From: Phycomyces nitens
Taxonomy: Eukaryota; Mucoromycota; Mucoromycetes; Mucorales; Phycomycetaceae
Reading direction: 5' to 3'
Length of the DNA stretch: 64,000 bases
NCBI GenBank assembly: GCA_022702545.1
Contig: JAHRBC010000001.1
Location: 1,426,001-1,490,000, forward strand
Shown here: piece by piece, positions 11,099 through 24,539 of the stretch
Layout of the letters: every line of letters starts with the position of its first letter
How positions within the stretch are numbered: the stretch's first letter is position 1
The notes under the pieces: model-generated
What the model was told of the DNA's origin: nothing
What the model saw: only the letters and a program-made list of their open reading frames with translations
Database searches by the model: none
Position numbers and translations under genes: made by a program

Positions 11099-11256
11099 AA
11101 TGGTGGGTGTTCATTCGAAACACATTGTCCTCACAGCTTGGTCCACTGTGACGGCTCTTTTTTGGCCGCCTCTTTTTTTTTTGGGCCGCCACCTTATCCC
11201 CGACATTTGAAATTTTTTTTTTCCTACTTGTTCTCTTTAAACTATTATTTGACAAG
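11099..11256. promoter_or_regulatory. Divergent promoter BUD32 / PNO1 with paired GGCCGCC boxes
   Basis: Only 158 bp separate the two start codons. Two exact GGCCGCC elements at 11164-11170 and 11184-11190 are spaced 20 bp apart, about two helical turns, each followed by a homopolymer. They are the only GC-rich islands in this spacer, so they probably serve both genes. Confidence 0.5.
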
Positions 11257-12209
11257 ATGGCCTCACTTCAATCATTCAAGGCACCATCTTTGGTTAGCAA
11301 ATCTACTCAAAAGGAAGAACAAAAATTGGCTACCAAAGGTGACGATGTCATTATTGACGCTTCCACATTGTCCACTCGCAACACCACAGAGGCTGCCGAA
11401 GACGATGACATGGAGGTCGAACCTACTATTGCCAAGCCCTCTTTCGATCCCACAGAGCAAAACGAGAATGTACGTCTTTGAATCGTCGTTTGAATGCTCG
11501 AAATCCCCAAGATTTCCTAACGATCCTGCCAATCTATTTTAGGGTGTTACCAAAGGCCAGCGCAGAATCCCCATTCCTCACCATCGTCTTTCTCCTCTCA
11601 AGAGACAGTGGCTTGAGATCTACTCTCCATTGGTTGAACACATGAAGTTGCAGGTTCGCATGAATGTCAAGACAAGATCTGTTGAACTTAGAGTAAGTAG
11701 AGCATCATATGATTTTTAATAGGCAATTGTCAAATAGCATGGCTAATGATATCTATAGACTTCTGCTTCGACTGTCGAGAGCAGCGCATTACAAAAGGGT
11801 GCTGAATTCGTAAAGGCCTATGCTCTTGGATTTGAGATTGAGGATGCCATGGCTCTTTTGAGATTGGATGATATTTTCTTGGATACTTTTGAGATCAAGG
11901 ACGTAAAGACACTGCACGGTGATCACTTGGCCCGTGCCATTGGTCGTATTGCAGGAAAGGACGGAAAGACCAAGTTCACTATTGAGAACGCAAGTAAAAC
12001 AAGAATTGTCCTGGCAGATACGTAAGTATAAAGAGGTTGATCTATTGTGGTATTCTAACTGGCCTTATAGCAAAATCCATGTGCTCGGGTCATTCCAGAA
12101 CATCAAGATTGCTCGCGATGCAGTTGTCAGTCTTATTCTCGGTAGTCCTCCTGGTAAGGTCTACGCTACCCTCCGTACAATCTCTGCTCGCATGAAGGAG
12201 CGCTTCTAA
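11257..12209 (+). CDS. PNO1: PNO1/Dim2 RNA-binding ribosome assembly factor
   Basis: KH-domain protein of pre-40S particles that binds near the 18S rRNA 3' end with Nob1. Exons 11257..11469, 11543..11692, 11759..12021 and 12071..12209 give 254 aa. The N-terminal 70 residues are acidic and disordered. The conserved part begins [20 protein letters not shown] and continues [92 protein letters not shown] and [19 protein letters not shown]. It ends ISARMKERF, as in nearly all Pno1 proteins. All introns keep phase. Confidence 0.95.
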
Positions 12210-12874
12210 AATTACAGGGTCCGACCAAAAAGAGTGGTCAAATTTAGTCATGTTTATATTCTCATAAACCCTTGCTTTTTACATTCCTCACAATCTTTAA
12301 CTTCAATAAACTTTTAATACAATGGAAAACATACAAAACACTAACTCTCGTGGCAGCTACAAAAATGTTTTTTTTAGGTGACAAAGGCCATGATAGTTGG
12401 CCTTTATTTAGTGGGAAAAAAGTTTATGGAAGCTGTGTAAAGTGGATATTTTGGTCGACCACCCTCTTGTACCTAAGGACAGGTATCATATATGCTTAAT
12501 TGAATAAAGGAAAAGATTGCCATTTGACAGTACAAAGTTCATTTTTTGTATTCTCAAAAGCGCTCTGTAACGTAACGAACTACTGGATCCAGGAACTTTA
12601 CAAAAAATCCTTGCGGACTTTGCTATAGAACCAAGCAAGTTTTACGATTATGAAATTATTGAAAATGCAGAGCCAACCGTGATATATATATATGTATATG
12701 TATACAAGAGGTATTCCTAGTTTTCTATAGCCACTCATTTCTCAATTGGTAGTCAAGGTTAGTTGTGTGCAGATTATTCTTTTAAAAAAAATAAAAATAA
12801 TATATATATGTATGTATATATTTTGGATTCGAGTTACAGATATTTCATTTTGCAGCCATGTTGAACCAATTCTT
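12210..12874. other. Convergent intergenic region, no gene seen
   Basis: Spacer between PNO1 and MAD1 ends. It holds (TA)n/(TATG)n runs at about 12682-12705 and 12800-12818. No supported gene. Confidence 0.6.
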
Positions 12875-15800
12875 CTAAGGAGTGTGGGTCTCAATGTCTT
12901 GCATGGAGTTGTCCTTACTATCCAACTCCCCATTCTCATGAGCAACATCTGTCATTCGGTCATCCTCTTCTGACTCCTTGGGATTCTCTTGTCCTTGGTC
13001 CTGTTCCCACTCTTCATATTCTTGCTCATTCTGATCATTGTGGTCATGATTATGCTCCTCATGATCAGTGTGCTCCTCATGATCTTCATCATTAACATGA
13101 TCATCTTGATCAGTGTGCTCCTCATGATCTTCATCATTAACATGATCATCTTGATCAGTGTGTTCCTCATGATCTTCATCATTATCATGATCATCTTGAT
13201 CAGCGTGTTCCTCATGATCTTCATCATTATCATGATCAGCGTGTTCCTCATGATCTTCATCATTATCATGATCAACGTGATCAGCGTGGTCCTCATGGTC
13301 TTCATTAGCAGTCTGATCCTCATGGTCCTCATTTTCAACCTGCTCCATATGGTCCTCATTTTCAACCTGTTCCACATGGTCCTCATTAACAGTCTGCTCT
13401 TCATGGTCCTCATTAGCAGTCTGCTCTTCATGGTCCTCATTAGCAGTCTGCTCCTCATGGTCCTCATTAGCAGTCTGCTCTTCATGGTCCTCATTAGCAG
13501 TCTGCTCTTCATGGTCCTCATTAGCAGTCTGCTCCTCATGGTCCTCATTAGCAGTCTGCTCTTCATGGTCCTCATTAGCAGTCTGATCCTCATGATCCTC
13601 ATTCAAAACCTGCTCCATATGGTCCTCATTTTCAACCTGCTCCTCATGGTCCTCATTTAAAACCTGATCTTCATGGTCCTCATTTTCAACCTGCTCCATA
13701 TGGTCCTCATTTTCAACCTGATCCTCATATTGTAGCTCTTCGGGTTGCTGCTCTTCGTATTGTGTCTCTTCGGGTTGTGGCTCTTCGTATTGTGGCTCTT
13801 CGTATTGTGGCTCTTCGTATTGTGGCTCTTCGTATTGAGGATCTTCGTATTGAGGATCTTCGTATCGTGTCTCTTCATATTGCTGATCCTCATATTGTGG
13901 CTCTTCGTGTTGTTGCTCCTCATATTGTGGCTCTTCGTATGGCTGCTCCTCATATTGTGGCTCTTCGTATTGTTGCTCCTCATCTTGTTGATCATCGTCT
14001 TCATTATCAGAGTCCAAGTTTATAACCTCACAGGAACCCTCTTGTGGGCGAGAGAATGTCGACTCGTCTTGATCGTAATGAAGGTGAATACTTTCATCAT
14101 CTTCAGTTTCTTCATTAGAGTACATTTCTTCGTCTTCATCGTACTCTTCAGAGACAGTATAGCCCAGTTTACTGTATTATTAAAGGTGGTTGGATAATAG
14201 TAAAACATTAGTTATGGATTCAAACATAATTCATCTTACCTGTAAATGAGCTCCAATGTTACTGCACTAAAGAAGCCTGGGGTATGCTTTTTTTGAATCA
14301 TGTAATTCTCATAAATTGGTTGAAGAAGTGACATGTAATCGTCTCTGTCAGAGCCAATAATATGTACTTGCTCTTCACCATCTCTGGGCTCCATAATGAA
14401 AGCAAGTTTTGACCCATCCACTTCAACTGATTCAAGCAAAACTTGCCCGTTCCTGAACTCAATATTGTATCCCAATAGAGATTTAACAGCATTATTGTGC
14501 TGCAAAACCTTTGCTTCGAATACCTATATTGTTATTTGTCAAATCAATTAGGAATTTAATATCAAAGACAGTATATAGCATTTGATTACCTGGTTTAGTC
14601 GCAAGATTCGCTTATCCTTCTTGGCAATCTCTTGTTGAAGGTTACTTATGTCTGTGTTCAGATTGTCCAGAGACACCTTGGGAATATTCACAGTCGAATT
14701 GTGGATATCCACCTCTGCTCCATCTTCGATCTTTCTCTTCTTCACAACATGTTCAAAGCTCGACTGTTCTTCTTTTTCCTCTAGCTGTTTTCGAAGGGCT
14801 AGAATCTCTTCTCTAAGAGAATTCAATTCCTTTTGTCGAGCAGCTTGGCACAATGCTGTAGGGTTCTCCTTGAGTTCCATAATATTGTATTCGGAAAAGT
14901 GCTCAGAGTCGATACTCTTGGGATTATTTTGGGTTTCATTGCTGGCATCTTGAGAAATCTGATTCTCTTTTGAGTTTTCAACTGGACAAGCTTCACCACT
15001 TTCATCATGCAAAGGATTGGCCAAAGATAAATCGACATCTTGCTGCTTTTCAACGGGTGATTCTGACGAGTCGTTTGAAGGATTGCTGCCGATAACAATT
15101 TGAATGCTTTCTCCTCGATCGAGTCCTCTTCTCTGTACAACCTTTGCTAGCATTTCAACTTGCTCTTTCAGAACAGAGATATCTTTTTGAATAACTGACT
15201 TTTCAACCAATGTCTCTGAAAGTTCTATAAACGTAATAAAATCAAATAGTTTAGAGAACTCGATCAAGAATATCTAGATTGGTTGCTAATTACCATGCTG
15301 AAGTTTCACAGTGTCGTTGTTAAATGAATCAATATAGTCAGCCAAAGTCTGGCCAGAAACCAGTCCACAGTAAGGTCCTGGTGCGGGTGCTGATGAGGTT
15401 AATTGTACTTGACTAAGAGTTGATTTGAGCTGGATCAATTCATGGGTCTGTTGATTGATAATGTTTTGATATTCTGCCACAAGTTCTTGTAATTGTGCCA
15501 TTCTCTGGACCTTTATCTCATCATATACACTTGTCTCTGCTGATTCATACATGGTCTGTAATCCACAAGTCAACACCCACAGACTCTTGAGTTTAAATAA
15601 CTCTTACCAGATGTTGTTCTAAAAGGCGAACTTGTCTTTGCACAGCTTCCCTACTCTTCTCCAGCATAGCCATCGCAATCTGATCATCATCGTGTCTCCG
15701 GTCTTTCTCGATAATGGCGGCTTTTACATCATTTGCCTAATAGTATAAATGATAAATTTCTCTTGTTTTTTGGTGGAGTTGATAGATTGCCTACATAAGT

Positions 15801-17169
15801 CTCTAGTCGTGGTACAATATCATTCTTCTTTTTCAAGGCAGCCTCAAGATACTGGACCTGGGCCTTTGTCTCGCGAACTGAGATTCGTTCTTTTGCAATC
15901 ATTCGTGTGATTTCTTTGGGTGTTTGATAGTCAGGACTATCCTGGGATCCCAAGTATCCAATCCTAGGATATTAACATTACTAAATGCCTTGTTTGTACC
16001 CCTTTACGTCCTACCATTCAATTCTTTCCTGCTTGAACCGTGCATTTTCAATTTCCAGACGTACGTTTGTTTCTTCTATTTGCGCAATCTTTGATACTTG
16101 TTTTTCCAAGCTTCTATTTTCTTCTTGAAGGCTTGCATTGGATGTGTAAATTCGTTTATAATGATCACGATCATTTCTTAGCCTCTCGTTTTCGTCTGCG
16201 AGTTGAGAGGATCGTGTGGTATGGTCTAGAAAGACAATCTTTCAGGCTCTATCCTTTTCTCTTTACTGAACCTGGCTTACATTGAAGTTCCTCTCGAAGA
16301 AGTGTTTCTGTATTTGAATTTTCAACTGGATGCATTTCGTGATTTTGAACTTGGTTCAATTTTGATAATAAATCCTGCTCTCTTTTGGATCCTTCAATGA
16401 TAGCTTGCTCTTGAGAATGTAGCTATAGAAGCATAAATAGTAAATTAGATAGTTTGCCCTTTGTTACATTAATCGTATACGATCCATACTCGTTCAGTTA
16501 AAGCTTTGACTGTATTTTCAAGTAGATTTGCTCTTGTCATTGTTGTCTCGACTTGATTTCTGAGCATTCTTTCTGTGCTGCCCTGATTATATTGGGTATT
16601 GCGAAGCTGCTTTTTCAATTCGTCTCTTTCGTTTTGTATTGTATTAAGATGGTCATGTAACTTTTCCTAAACGCGTTGCAAAATAAATAAAAATACATAT
16701 ATATATATATAAAATGTTGTGCAGGTAGGCTGACGAATATCTTTGGAGATTCCCTACTGTTTGTTGAATGTATTCGGTCTTGATTGTTTCCAGGATCTTT
16801 GTTGCATTTTGGCTTTGTTGCATGTGGTAAATGGCTCGCTTTTGTGCTTCCTGATTAAATAAGAATGTTGAGAATTGATCTAAAAGAAAGATGAATGGTA
16901 CCATTGATGTTCTGAATTGATTACCGTTTTTTCAGCAATAAGCGATTCGATTGTCTTTGATGATTGGGTTCTTTCCCGATCTAATTCGGCTTGGGTCATT
17001 ACTGCCTTTGATTCCGTCAACCGGATTGTGTACTCCAACTCATTTATTTTCCCCTGGATTATCTCCAGTTGTTCTACACGATAAGTTGTTTTGTTTAATT
17101 AACCATAATATTTTTATTGATCGTCTTGTTTATTGCAATATTTTAAACAAGAATACCTTTGGTAATCAT
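12875..17169 (-). CDS. MAD1: MAD1 spindle-checkpoint protein with acidic repeat tail
   Basis: Coiled-coil kinetochore protein that presents Mad2 in the spindle assembly checkpoint. Twelve exons in transcript order are 17169..17157, 17073..16925, 16850..16758, 16666..16490, 16422..16281, 16225..16015, 15963..15795, 15736..15608, 15555..15294, 15224..14590, 14523..14240 and 14171..12875; all are GT-AG and in phase (1186 aa). About 700 residues of heptad-rich coiled coil contain a Mad2-interaction-type segment YNIMELKENPTALCQAARQ. The C-terminal RWD-like domain runs from RILRLNQVFEAKVLQHNNAV to HTPGFFSAVTLELIYSKLGY. In place of the usual RLK Bub1-contact triplet it reads RLN. Beyond the normal Mad1 end the frame continues for about 430 acidic, repetitive residues without a stop. 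Splicing into this tail through the split Ser codon is canonical. Confidence 0.85.
13040..13975 (-). repeat. In-frame minisatellites coding the MAD1 tail
   Basis: Three adjoining coding repeats. About 13721-13975 has 15-bp units (YEEPQ-type). About 13286-13717 has sixteen 27-bp units (core NEDHEEQTA). About 13040-13285 has 45-bp units (DQDDHVNDEDHEEHT). All variants preserve the reading frame and the acidic character, and several neighbouring units are identical at base level. Confidence 0.85.
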
Positions 17170-17939
17170 GATGGGATAATGTAAAGAGAATCAATGAACC
17201 TTTTTTAATTTTGATGGATATTTTTTTTGGTAATTTCCTGCTGGTTTAAAAAAAAAGGACGATAGAGACTGACGAATGACATCAGTCATGATTTTTCTCT
17301 GGAAAACTGGTTTGTAAATTCACGTTTATTAGGCATTATACTACTTGTTGATATATCTGATGAATAGTTTGGTATTATTACTATTATAAAACTAGTACAA
17401 GTAAGAGTATGAGGGCAAGGGTCAAAAGAAAGACGATTAAGTAAATGTCAAGGACAATTTGTCCTTAAATTGAATCAGAAAGTTCCCTAATTGAGATTGT
17501 TCTTATACTACCATTGTTATACAAGTATACTATGCTGGAAAGCGATGGTTTGTGCTCTAGTGGTAAAGGATACAGTTTTCGAGTTAATATACTGACCATT
17601 GCTGATAATTACTGCGCAATTATTTGTTCCAATGATATAGAGTCTCTATAGATTATATGGGAAAACAAGGCTTTTTTTCCTAAGAATAATTACTATTGTG
17701 TATTGTGTACACTGTAGGTATGTGGCTAAGTCTATAGAAACATTATTCTTAGAGTACAATGAAATGGCTTGGAGTATTATGCTTTTTTGAATGAAGTGTC
17801 TTGAGTAACTACTATTCATAATTCCCTAGTTCTCAGCCATCTTTAATCACCAAGCCATTTCTAGAATATATATATATATACCTGCAGAAACCAACAAATC
17901 TATCAATCAAAAATCCCAATTATTCTTCGTCTTTACAAT
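17170..17939. other. Intergenic region upstream of MAD1 and the small secreted ORF
   Basis: No gene seen. A (TA)n stretch at 17866-17880 sits 60-75 bp before the next ATG and could serve as its TATA element. Confidence 0.5.
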
Positions 17940-18119
17940 ATGCGCTCTCCCATCTTCCAGATCCTCTCTGCCGTCTATCTTCTTGGTGTCCTCGTAACCT
18001 TGTCCCAGGCAGCTCCTTATGCACCAGGTGATTGGCGTGCAAAGTTTCATATGACTCGTCCACAAGCAGTACCAGCCGCAAAGTGCATGTGGTACTCTGC
18101 TTCAGGCATATGTGCTTAA
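17940..18119 (+). CDS. Putative small secreted peptide (59 aa)
   Basis: A single-exon frame of 59 codons starting MRSPIFQILSAVYLLGVLVT. A basic residue, a hydrophobic core and LSQAAPYAP suggest a signal peptide cleaved after SQA (about residue 24-25). This would leave a roughly 35-residue mature chain starting APYAPGDWRAKFHM and ending AAKCMWYSASGICA, with two Cys eight residues apart at the end that could form one disulfide loop. A TA-rich element lies upstream and an AATAAA-like signal at about 18221. I do not recognise the family; pheromone-like, antimicrobial or effector-type peptides are possibilities. It could also be a chance frame; the signal-peptide architecture is the main support. 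Confidence 0.5.
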   Translation: MRSPIFQILSAVYLLGVLVTLSQAAPYAPGDWRAKFHMTRPQAVPAAKCMWYSASGICA

Positions 18120-19266
18120 ATGTCTTTATGTCTTGAAAAGTACGCAATATAATGTAAAAAAGAAAGAAAGAAAAAGAAATATAATTCTTTTTGTAACCTT
18201 GTAATATATACATATTTCAAATAAAATGACACCGAGTTCCGGTTTTAATCCTTAATAATTACATTGCCTTGTTAAAGATATATACATATGTTCTTAATAC
18301 TTGAGACATAATTGGATTTATTGATATCCAATATTAAAACAAAAACCACATTTATTTATATTGTAAATATGATGGCATACTTTTTTATTTTTAAAAAAAG
18401 CGTCGCTCAACTATATGTACAAAGTTTGTCAAGAGAAAAGAGGTTTAGTATATCAATATTTAACTAGATGATCTCTACTGGATCTTGAAGAGCCAGTAGA
18501 AATAGCATATAGACTTTTCAAGGGTCAATAAATTATTTTTCATATTTTAACACTAGAATATCAAATACAAATGATATTGGTACTTGTGATCCTAAACCAG
18601 GTGTACCGACCTACAGATCTTGAAGATGAAACTGCATACAGTCTTTAATACTAATGGATCTTATGAGTCAGTTGAATCGAGAAAAAAAACTCCCAAGAAA
18701 CAGGTCTGGAATAGCATTTGGAGTTTGATACCCAAGAAAAAAGTTGGTTTTATGAGTATCCTCACTCGTCATGTCTAGCCCAGGGTGTGTCCGCCTCCAA
18801 AATTATTAAACAAGTACATACATTTGTATTGAGACGTAAGAAATGAGAGAAAGAGCTTTGTAGATAGAGAGTATTTATATACAATAAACATATCTAGTTG
18901 GCAAAGTAGTCTGTGGTTCTTTCTGACTTTTTTTTTCCCAGAAATACACTCGCGTTTCAAGAGAGATATTTGAGTCCTCTTTAAACAATGTCTCTTTATT
19001 ATATCTCTGACCATCTTGTCAAGATGGCTCCCAATATTCTTGGTTGAATTGAGGTTTAATGTGGTTGCTGGTCATGGCAATATTGTAACACCATTAATTC
19101 TCTAATCATATTTCCATATTATAAGCAAAGCAATATGATACCTATTTCTCTGATATGACTATTCCTAAACTTCATGTTATAGTGCATAAACTTGGTTTGG
19201 TGTGACTGGCCAATAAAACTCTCGTTTTGTAATTGAATTGTACAGACCCATTATTGATTCTCTACA
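18120..19266. other. AT-rich intergenic region, no gene seen
   Basis: 1.1 kb spacer before MED18. Short frames only. Confidence 0.55.
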
Positions 19267-20298
19267 ATGGCATCTTATGAGTGTAGTCTTCAGGGCCTTG
19301 TGGTTGGTCAGGAACAAAAAGATGCCTTGATCGAACGCCTTGTAGGAATCTGTGGAAATGATGCAATGATTGAATTGTTTGAACACGAGATCATCTTTAC
19401 ACCTACTGGTATAATCTATCTTGATCCCATTTATTATACTCATGTTCAATTATTACTGCTATAATATTATTGCGATCCCTTGTATTCTCAATAGTCCAGA
19501 CACCAATTGGACCAGCACGTAATGACGATGTTGTGCTTCGATTGCAATCACGTATTCAAACAGAGCAAGAAAGAAGTTTAAAACATCGTCAATGGTAATC
19601 AGAATATTTTGTTATTCGATAGATGTGTATCTTATGTTTTAGAATATAATCATTGTAATAATTCAATACAAATTTATCCATAAAGGTATCTTGCTATGCA
19701 GGGCCATCCAGAACCACAACGTGGAAGGACAGTGACAGTGCGTCCAAATACAAGAGTCCAGTTGAGAGGCGATGCGTTTAGATTCATGAAGTCATTGGGT
19801 TATAGGTAAAAGATAGGTCCAAGGAGGGCATGGAGTAGATGTGCTTTGATATTCAGTATAAGGAACAATATTTCTAGCTATTCATTCGAGATTGTGCGAA
19901 AGGGACACTTGCTGTCTTATGAAAAGGTTCTCAAGGTCATGGTCACCCAGCTATTCAAAGTATGTTTATTTTATAGAAAGCAAAGATGTTTATCAATGTG
20001 GTCTTTTTTTTTATATATTTTCTAGCCAAAGATAAAAGTTGATATTTCAACTGCTATTTCCATTCAGGATCCTTCATTATGGCTTGTTGAGGTTGTGTCT
20101 ATCCCTGTAACCCAAGAACAAGTCAGTCAAATGGCAGAACAGTTGACTAAATTCAAGAGGCTATTGAACGGGTAAAAGAAACAAGACGAAACCACACTTT
20201 ATACTGAATATATGTATACCTATATATATATTACTAGGAGCGTTGAATTGGAATATGTGGACACAAGAGCTGTTCAGAACAAGGTTCATTACACCTGA
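19267..20298 (+). CDS. MED18: Mediator complex subunit 18
   Basis: Head-module subunit of the RNA polymerase II Mediator. Exons 19267..19408, 19495..19594, 19686..19805, 19878..19959, 20026..20171 and 20238..20298 give 216 aa, all GT-AG. It starts MASYECSLQGLVVGQEQKDA, the typical Med18 opening strand (YECSLQG). It continues LFEHEIIFTPT, VVLRLQSRI, KHRQWYLAMQGHPEPQRGRT, VTVRPNTRVQLRGDAFRFMK with SLGYSYSFEIVRKGHLLSYE, PSLWLVEVVSIPV, and the end region SVELEYVDTRAVQNKVHYT. Order and lengths fit the beta-barrel fold of the family. It is convergent with HPD; the stop codons are only about 95 bp apart. Confidence 0.88.
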
Positions 20299-20392
20299 AC
20301 CTATGCTTTTATGGATATAAAATAAAAACGAACAATCTTTATCAAGTAATATACCGTATATAAAGAACATTGTGATACTTTCAAAAATAAAA

Positions 20393-21821
<1,429 letters not shown>

Positions 21822-23388
21822 AGTCACTCAGACCAGGCTAGATTTATAAAGTATAACTGCAAGTAGTTGAGAGGGGAAAGGTAGGGAATACACAGGCAAT
21901 AAGGGTAAGTTCCATTGTCCTTTTATATTATTTTTCGTGGGAAAATTTACGAAATTCTCACGCATCCTTTTTGTATGCACTGGTTATCTGTTATGTGCAA
22001 TCTAACCAACCAAACAAAAAACCCTTTTTGTTATACTTCTTTTTGATTGATCAGTCTATGAATACTAGGGTCATACTTGGGTTCACCCGCTATCCAATAT
22101 ACAAAATATTCCCAAGAATATCTATCAGAATAGATATTTACCAATACAAATCTCTATTGATTCTGTATGGATGTATCTTCAATCGGACTTGCTTTGGCTA
22201 AACATGTTTCCAGCAGTGAGTTGCACAATTAAGGAACACACAAGGTTCTGATGCTATCAATGACCTATGATATGTCCTATAACATTTCGGTTGTCATCAT
22301 TATCCGGTTTCCATGATTCATAATCATTACTTAATACCTTGTAGCCAGCGTTGAATAACAGGAATTTATTTTTTGTTTCGAAAATAGATTCTTGGCAAAC
22401 CATGTCAATATAATTGAGTTTTCTTAATGATTTAGGCTTTTAGATTGTACAAGCAATAGATGCACTTGTATATCTGATATCCCTGCTTTTATGGAAAGCC
22501 AACACTAGCTATCTAGCCCAAAAGACACCTATATCAATCTATACTCTGTTTGCTTACCTCTCAATTAGAATATGGGCTGTGAAAATAAAGAGAATACAAA
22601 TACATTGCACAGCCACAGTAGCCATGTTTAGAAGCGTTTTGCTATTAAAAACAAAAAGACAACTACTGGTTTGTTAGTAATATCATGCCCTTTTTTTTAA
22701 AAAAAAAAGGTTTGGAAAAGTCTACCTGAGGGTATTTTAATCCAAATTGACAAAGGGCTAATGATAGAGGGGTATTATGTTGTTGTTTTTTTATATCAAA
22801 TATATTTTGATCCCTAATTTATCAGACAGGAAATACAAGCTTTCATGTATAGAAATATATATACATTCTATGCACATTTGAATACAATTGAACATTCTTT
22901 TAACATTGGTGAATATACTTTATGCAACATGTAATGACATATGTGTATATTTAATACAAGTGTTCTTCTTTTCATTTAATAACATATACGGCAACATATT
23001 ATTACTTAAAAAAATATTAAACGATAACATATCAAGAAAGCCATTATAAACTATGTAAATGAAATTTTGTGTATCATCAGGTTGTTTCAATTAAACTCTA
23101 TTTCAATATTCTATATATTTCTGAGAGATATAGAGATAGAGAGATTACAAAGTGCATCAAAAAAGGGATTCATACATAATCTTAAATATTTTTAGAATTA
23201 GGATTATGGTTAATATACCACCAAATTTGAAGCCTATTTTATATCAATAAATAATCTGTTGGAAAACAGGCCAATATATAGGGTCCCGACCAGAATATTT
23301 AGGATCTTAATATCTAAAAAGCAAAGATGAAAAGTCTTATCTTTAATTATGCAGTAAAGGGTATAAAGCCCATGTAGATTTCTGATAT
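21822..23388. other. AT-rich intergenic region at edge of repeat island
   Basis: No gene seen. GC content falls clearly after about 22.2 kb. Frames are short and lack codon structure. Confidence 0.55.
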
Positions 23389-24440
23389 TTATAGATGTCC
23401 AGTTTGCAGAGATAAAAGATAGTTTATAATTAATAAGTAATGTCTAGACTTATTTTTCTTACGAACAGTTAGCTGATTATTCATGAATAGATAATATTTT
23501 TTACAAACATCTACTATCGTTATTTTCCAGCTTTCTTGTAAAGCTTCTTTCAATTCATTCAGATCAAGACCTTCTTTGCTCATCTCTGATATTGCTGCCT
23601 TGTAAAATGTGCCATTGTCTTTTTGGTATATTTATTTATAATTATCAACATGGAAAACATTTCTGTATAATAACAGAATATATTCCTTCAAAACATGCCA
23701 AGAGAATGATATTTATGTGGTCATTCAGTATAACAAATAGTCTAACCTCTCCTAACAAGATATACCCCAAAACCGTAATAGAATCTCAATTTCCTTGTAC
23801 TTTCAAAGTAAAACATTTAGGGTGGTGTTTTTCATTAGACTCGCACCAAATGTGGTCCCGACTATTGTTGAATAAAATAGTCTTTGACTCATCAATCTAA
23901 ATAATCTCTTTCCATTTCTTATCACAATTCTTTACAGTGTTGTAAAAAGCATTGGACTTGGAAATATACTATTTAGACATGAAATGATTCGCAAGAGTTA
24001 CACATAAATTGATGTGTATTCTATGCAAGGTGGTACCAAAAGCCTTTGCACAAATATGCTTCTCTGTCTTTTCAGTTATTGAGCGAACTATGTCTGCCAA
24101 AGTCTAACGTCGATTTATCTTCAAGTTCAAAACAGTAAGCCTTCTTTTTCTATTGGAGTGTCATAAGATATTGTCTTTTTAAATTTTTCTTGTCACTGGT
24201 AGACCCAGTTTAATTGTATTGTTTGAACACGATAGATTGCTGAGGTGGTGTTCTTCCGTGTCTGTCAATGCATGCAATTTTTATTCAATTTATGCTGAGC
24301 CTAATTATAATTCATTCTCTTAAATTTCAAAGGCTTTTTTTTTAAAAAAAAAGTCTTATTCGGCTGAGCATCTTATACTTTGAATGGTATCAAAGATGTC
24401 GATGGAATCCAAGAAATTGAGAAAAGCAAAATGTAAATGG
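23389..24440 (-). pseudogene. Decayed Tc1/mariner-like transposase
   Basis: Read on the minus strand, scattered segments in different frames resemble Tc1-family transposase. The clearest piece is near 23,830-23,940: an IDESK motif (first catalytic Asp) followed by WCESNEKHHPKCFTLKVQG. Upstream, around 24,060-24,090, the segment LADIVRSITEKTEKHI fits the second helix-turn-helix region. Downstream, 23,389-23,583 reads LNELKEALQESW as the C-terminal helix. Many stops and shifts break it, so it is a dead copy. Confidence 0.65.
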
Positions 24441-24539
24441 TATCCCAAGTAAAGGTTACAGTCGTGGAGAACATGTTTAAAGCTTTGAATGATTCCAAAG
24501 AAAAAATAATTAAAAATGTAAATAGATAGAGTAAGTGAG

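Noticed and set aside
12989..14197. Long hydrophobic or basic frames on either strand across the MAD1 repeat tail
   Set aside because: They are shadows of the in-frame minisatellites; any strand of a 15/27/45-bp repeat stays open in several frames.
17540..17600. GCTCTAGTGGTAAAGGATACAG, resembling the 5' half of a tRNA
   Set aside because: No matching acceptor stem or TFC arm follows at the right distance.
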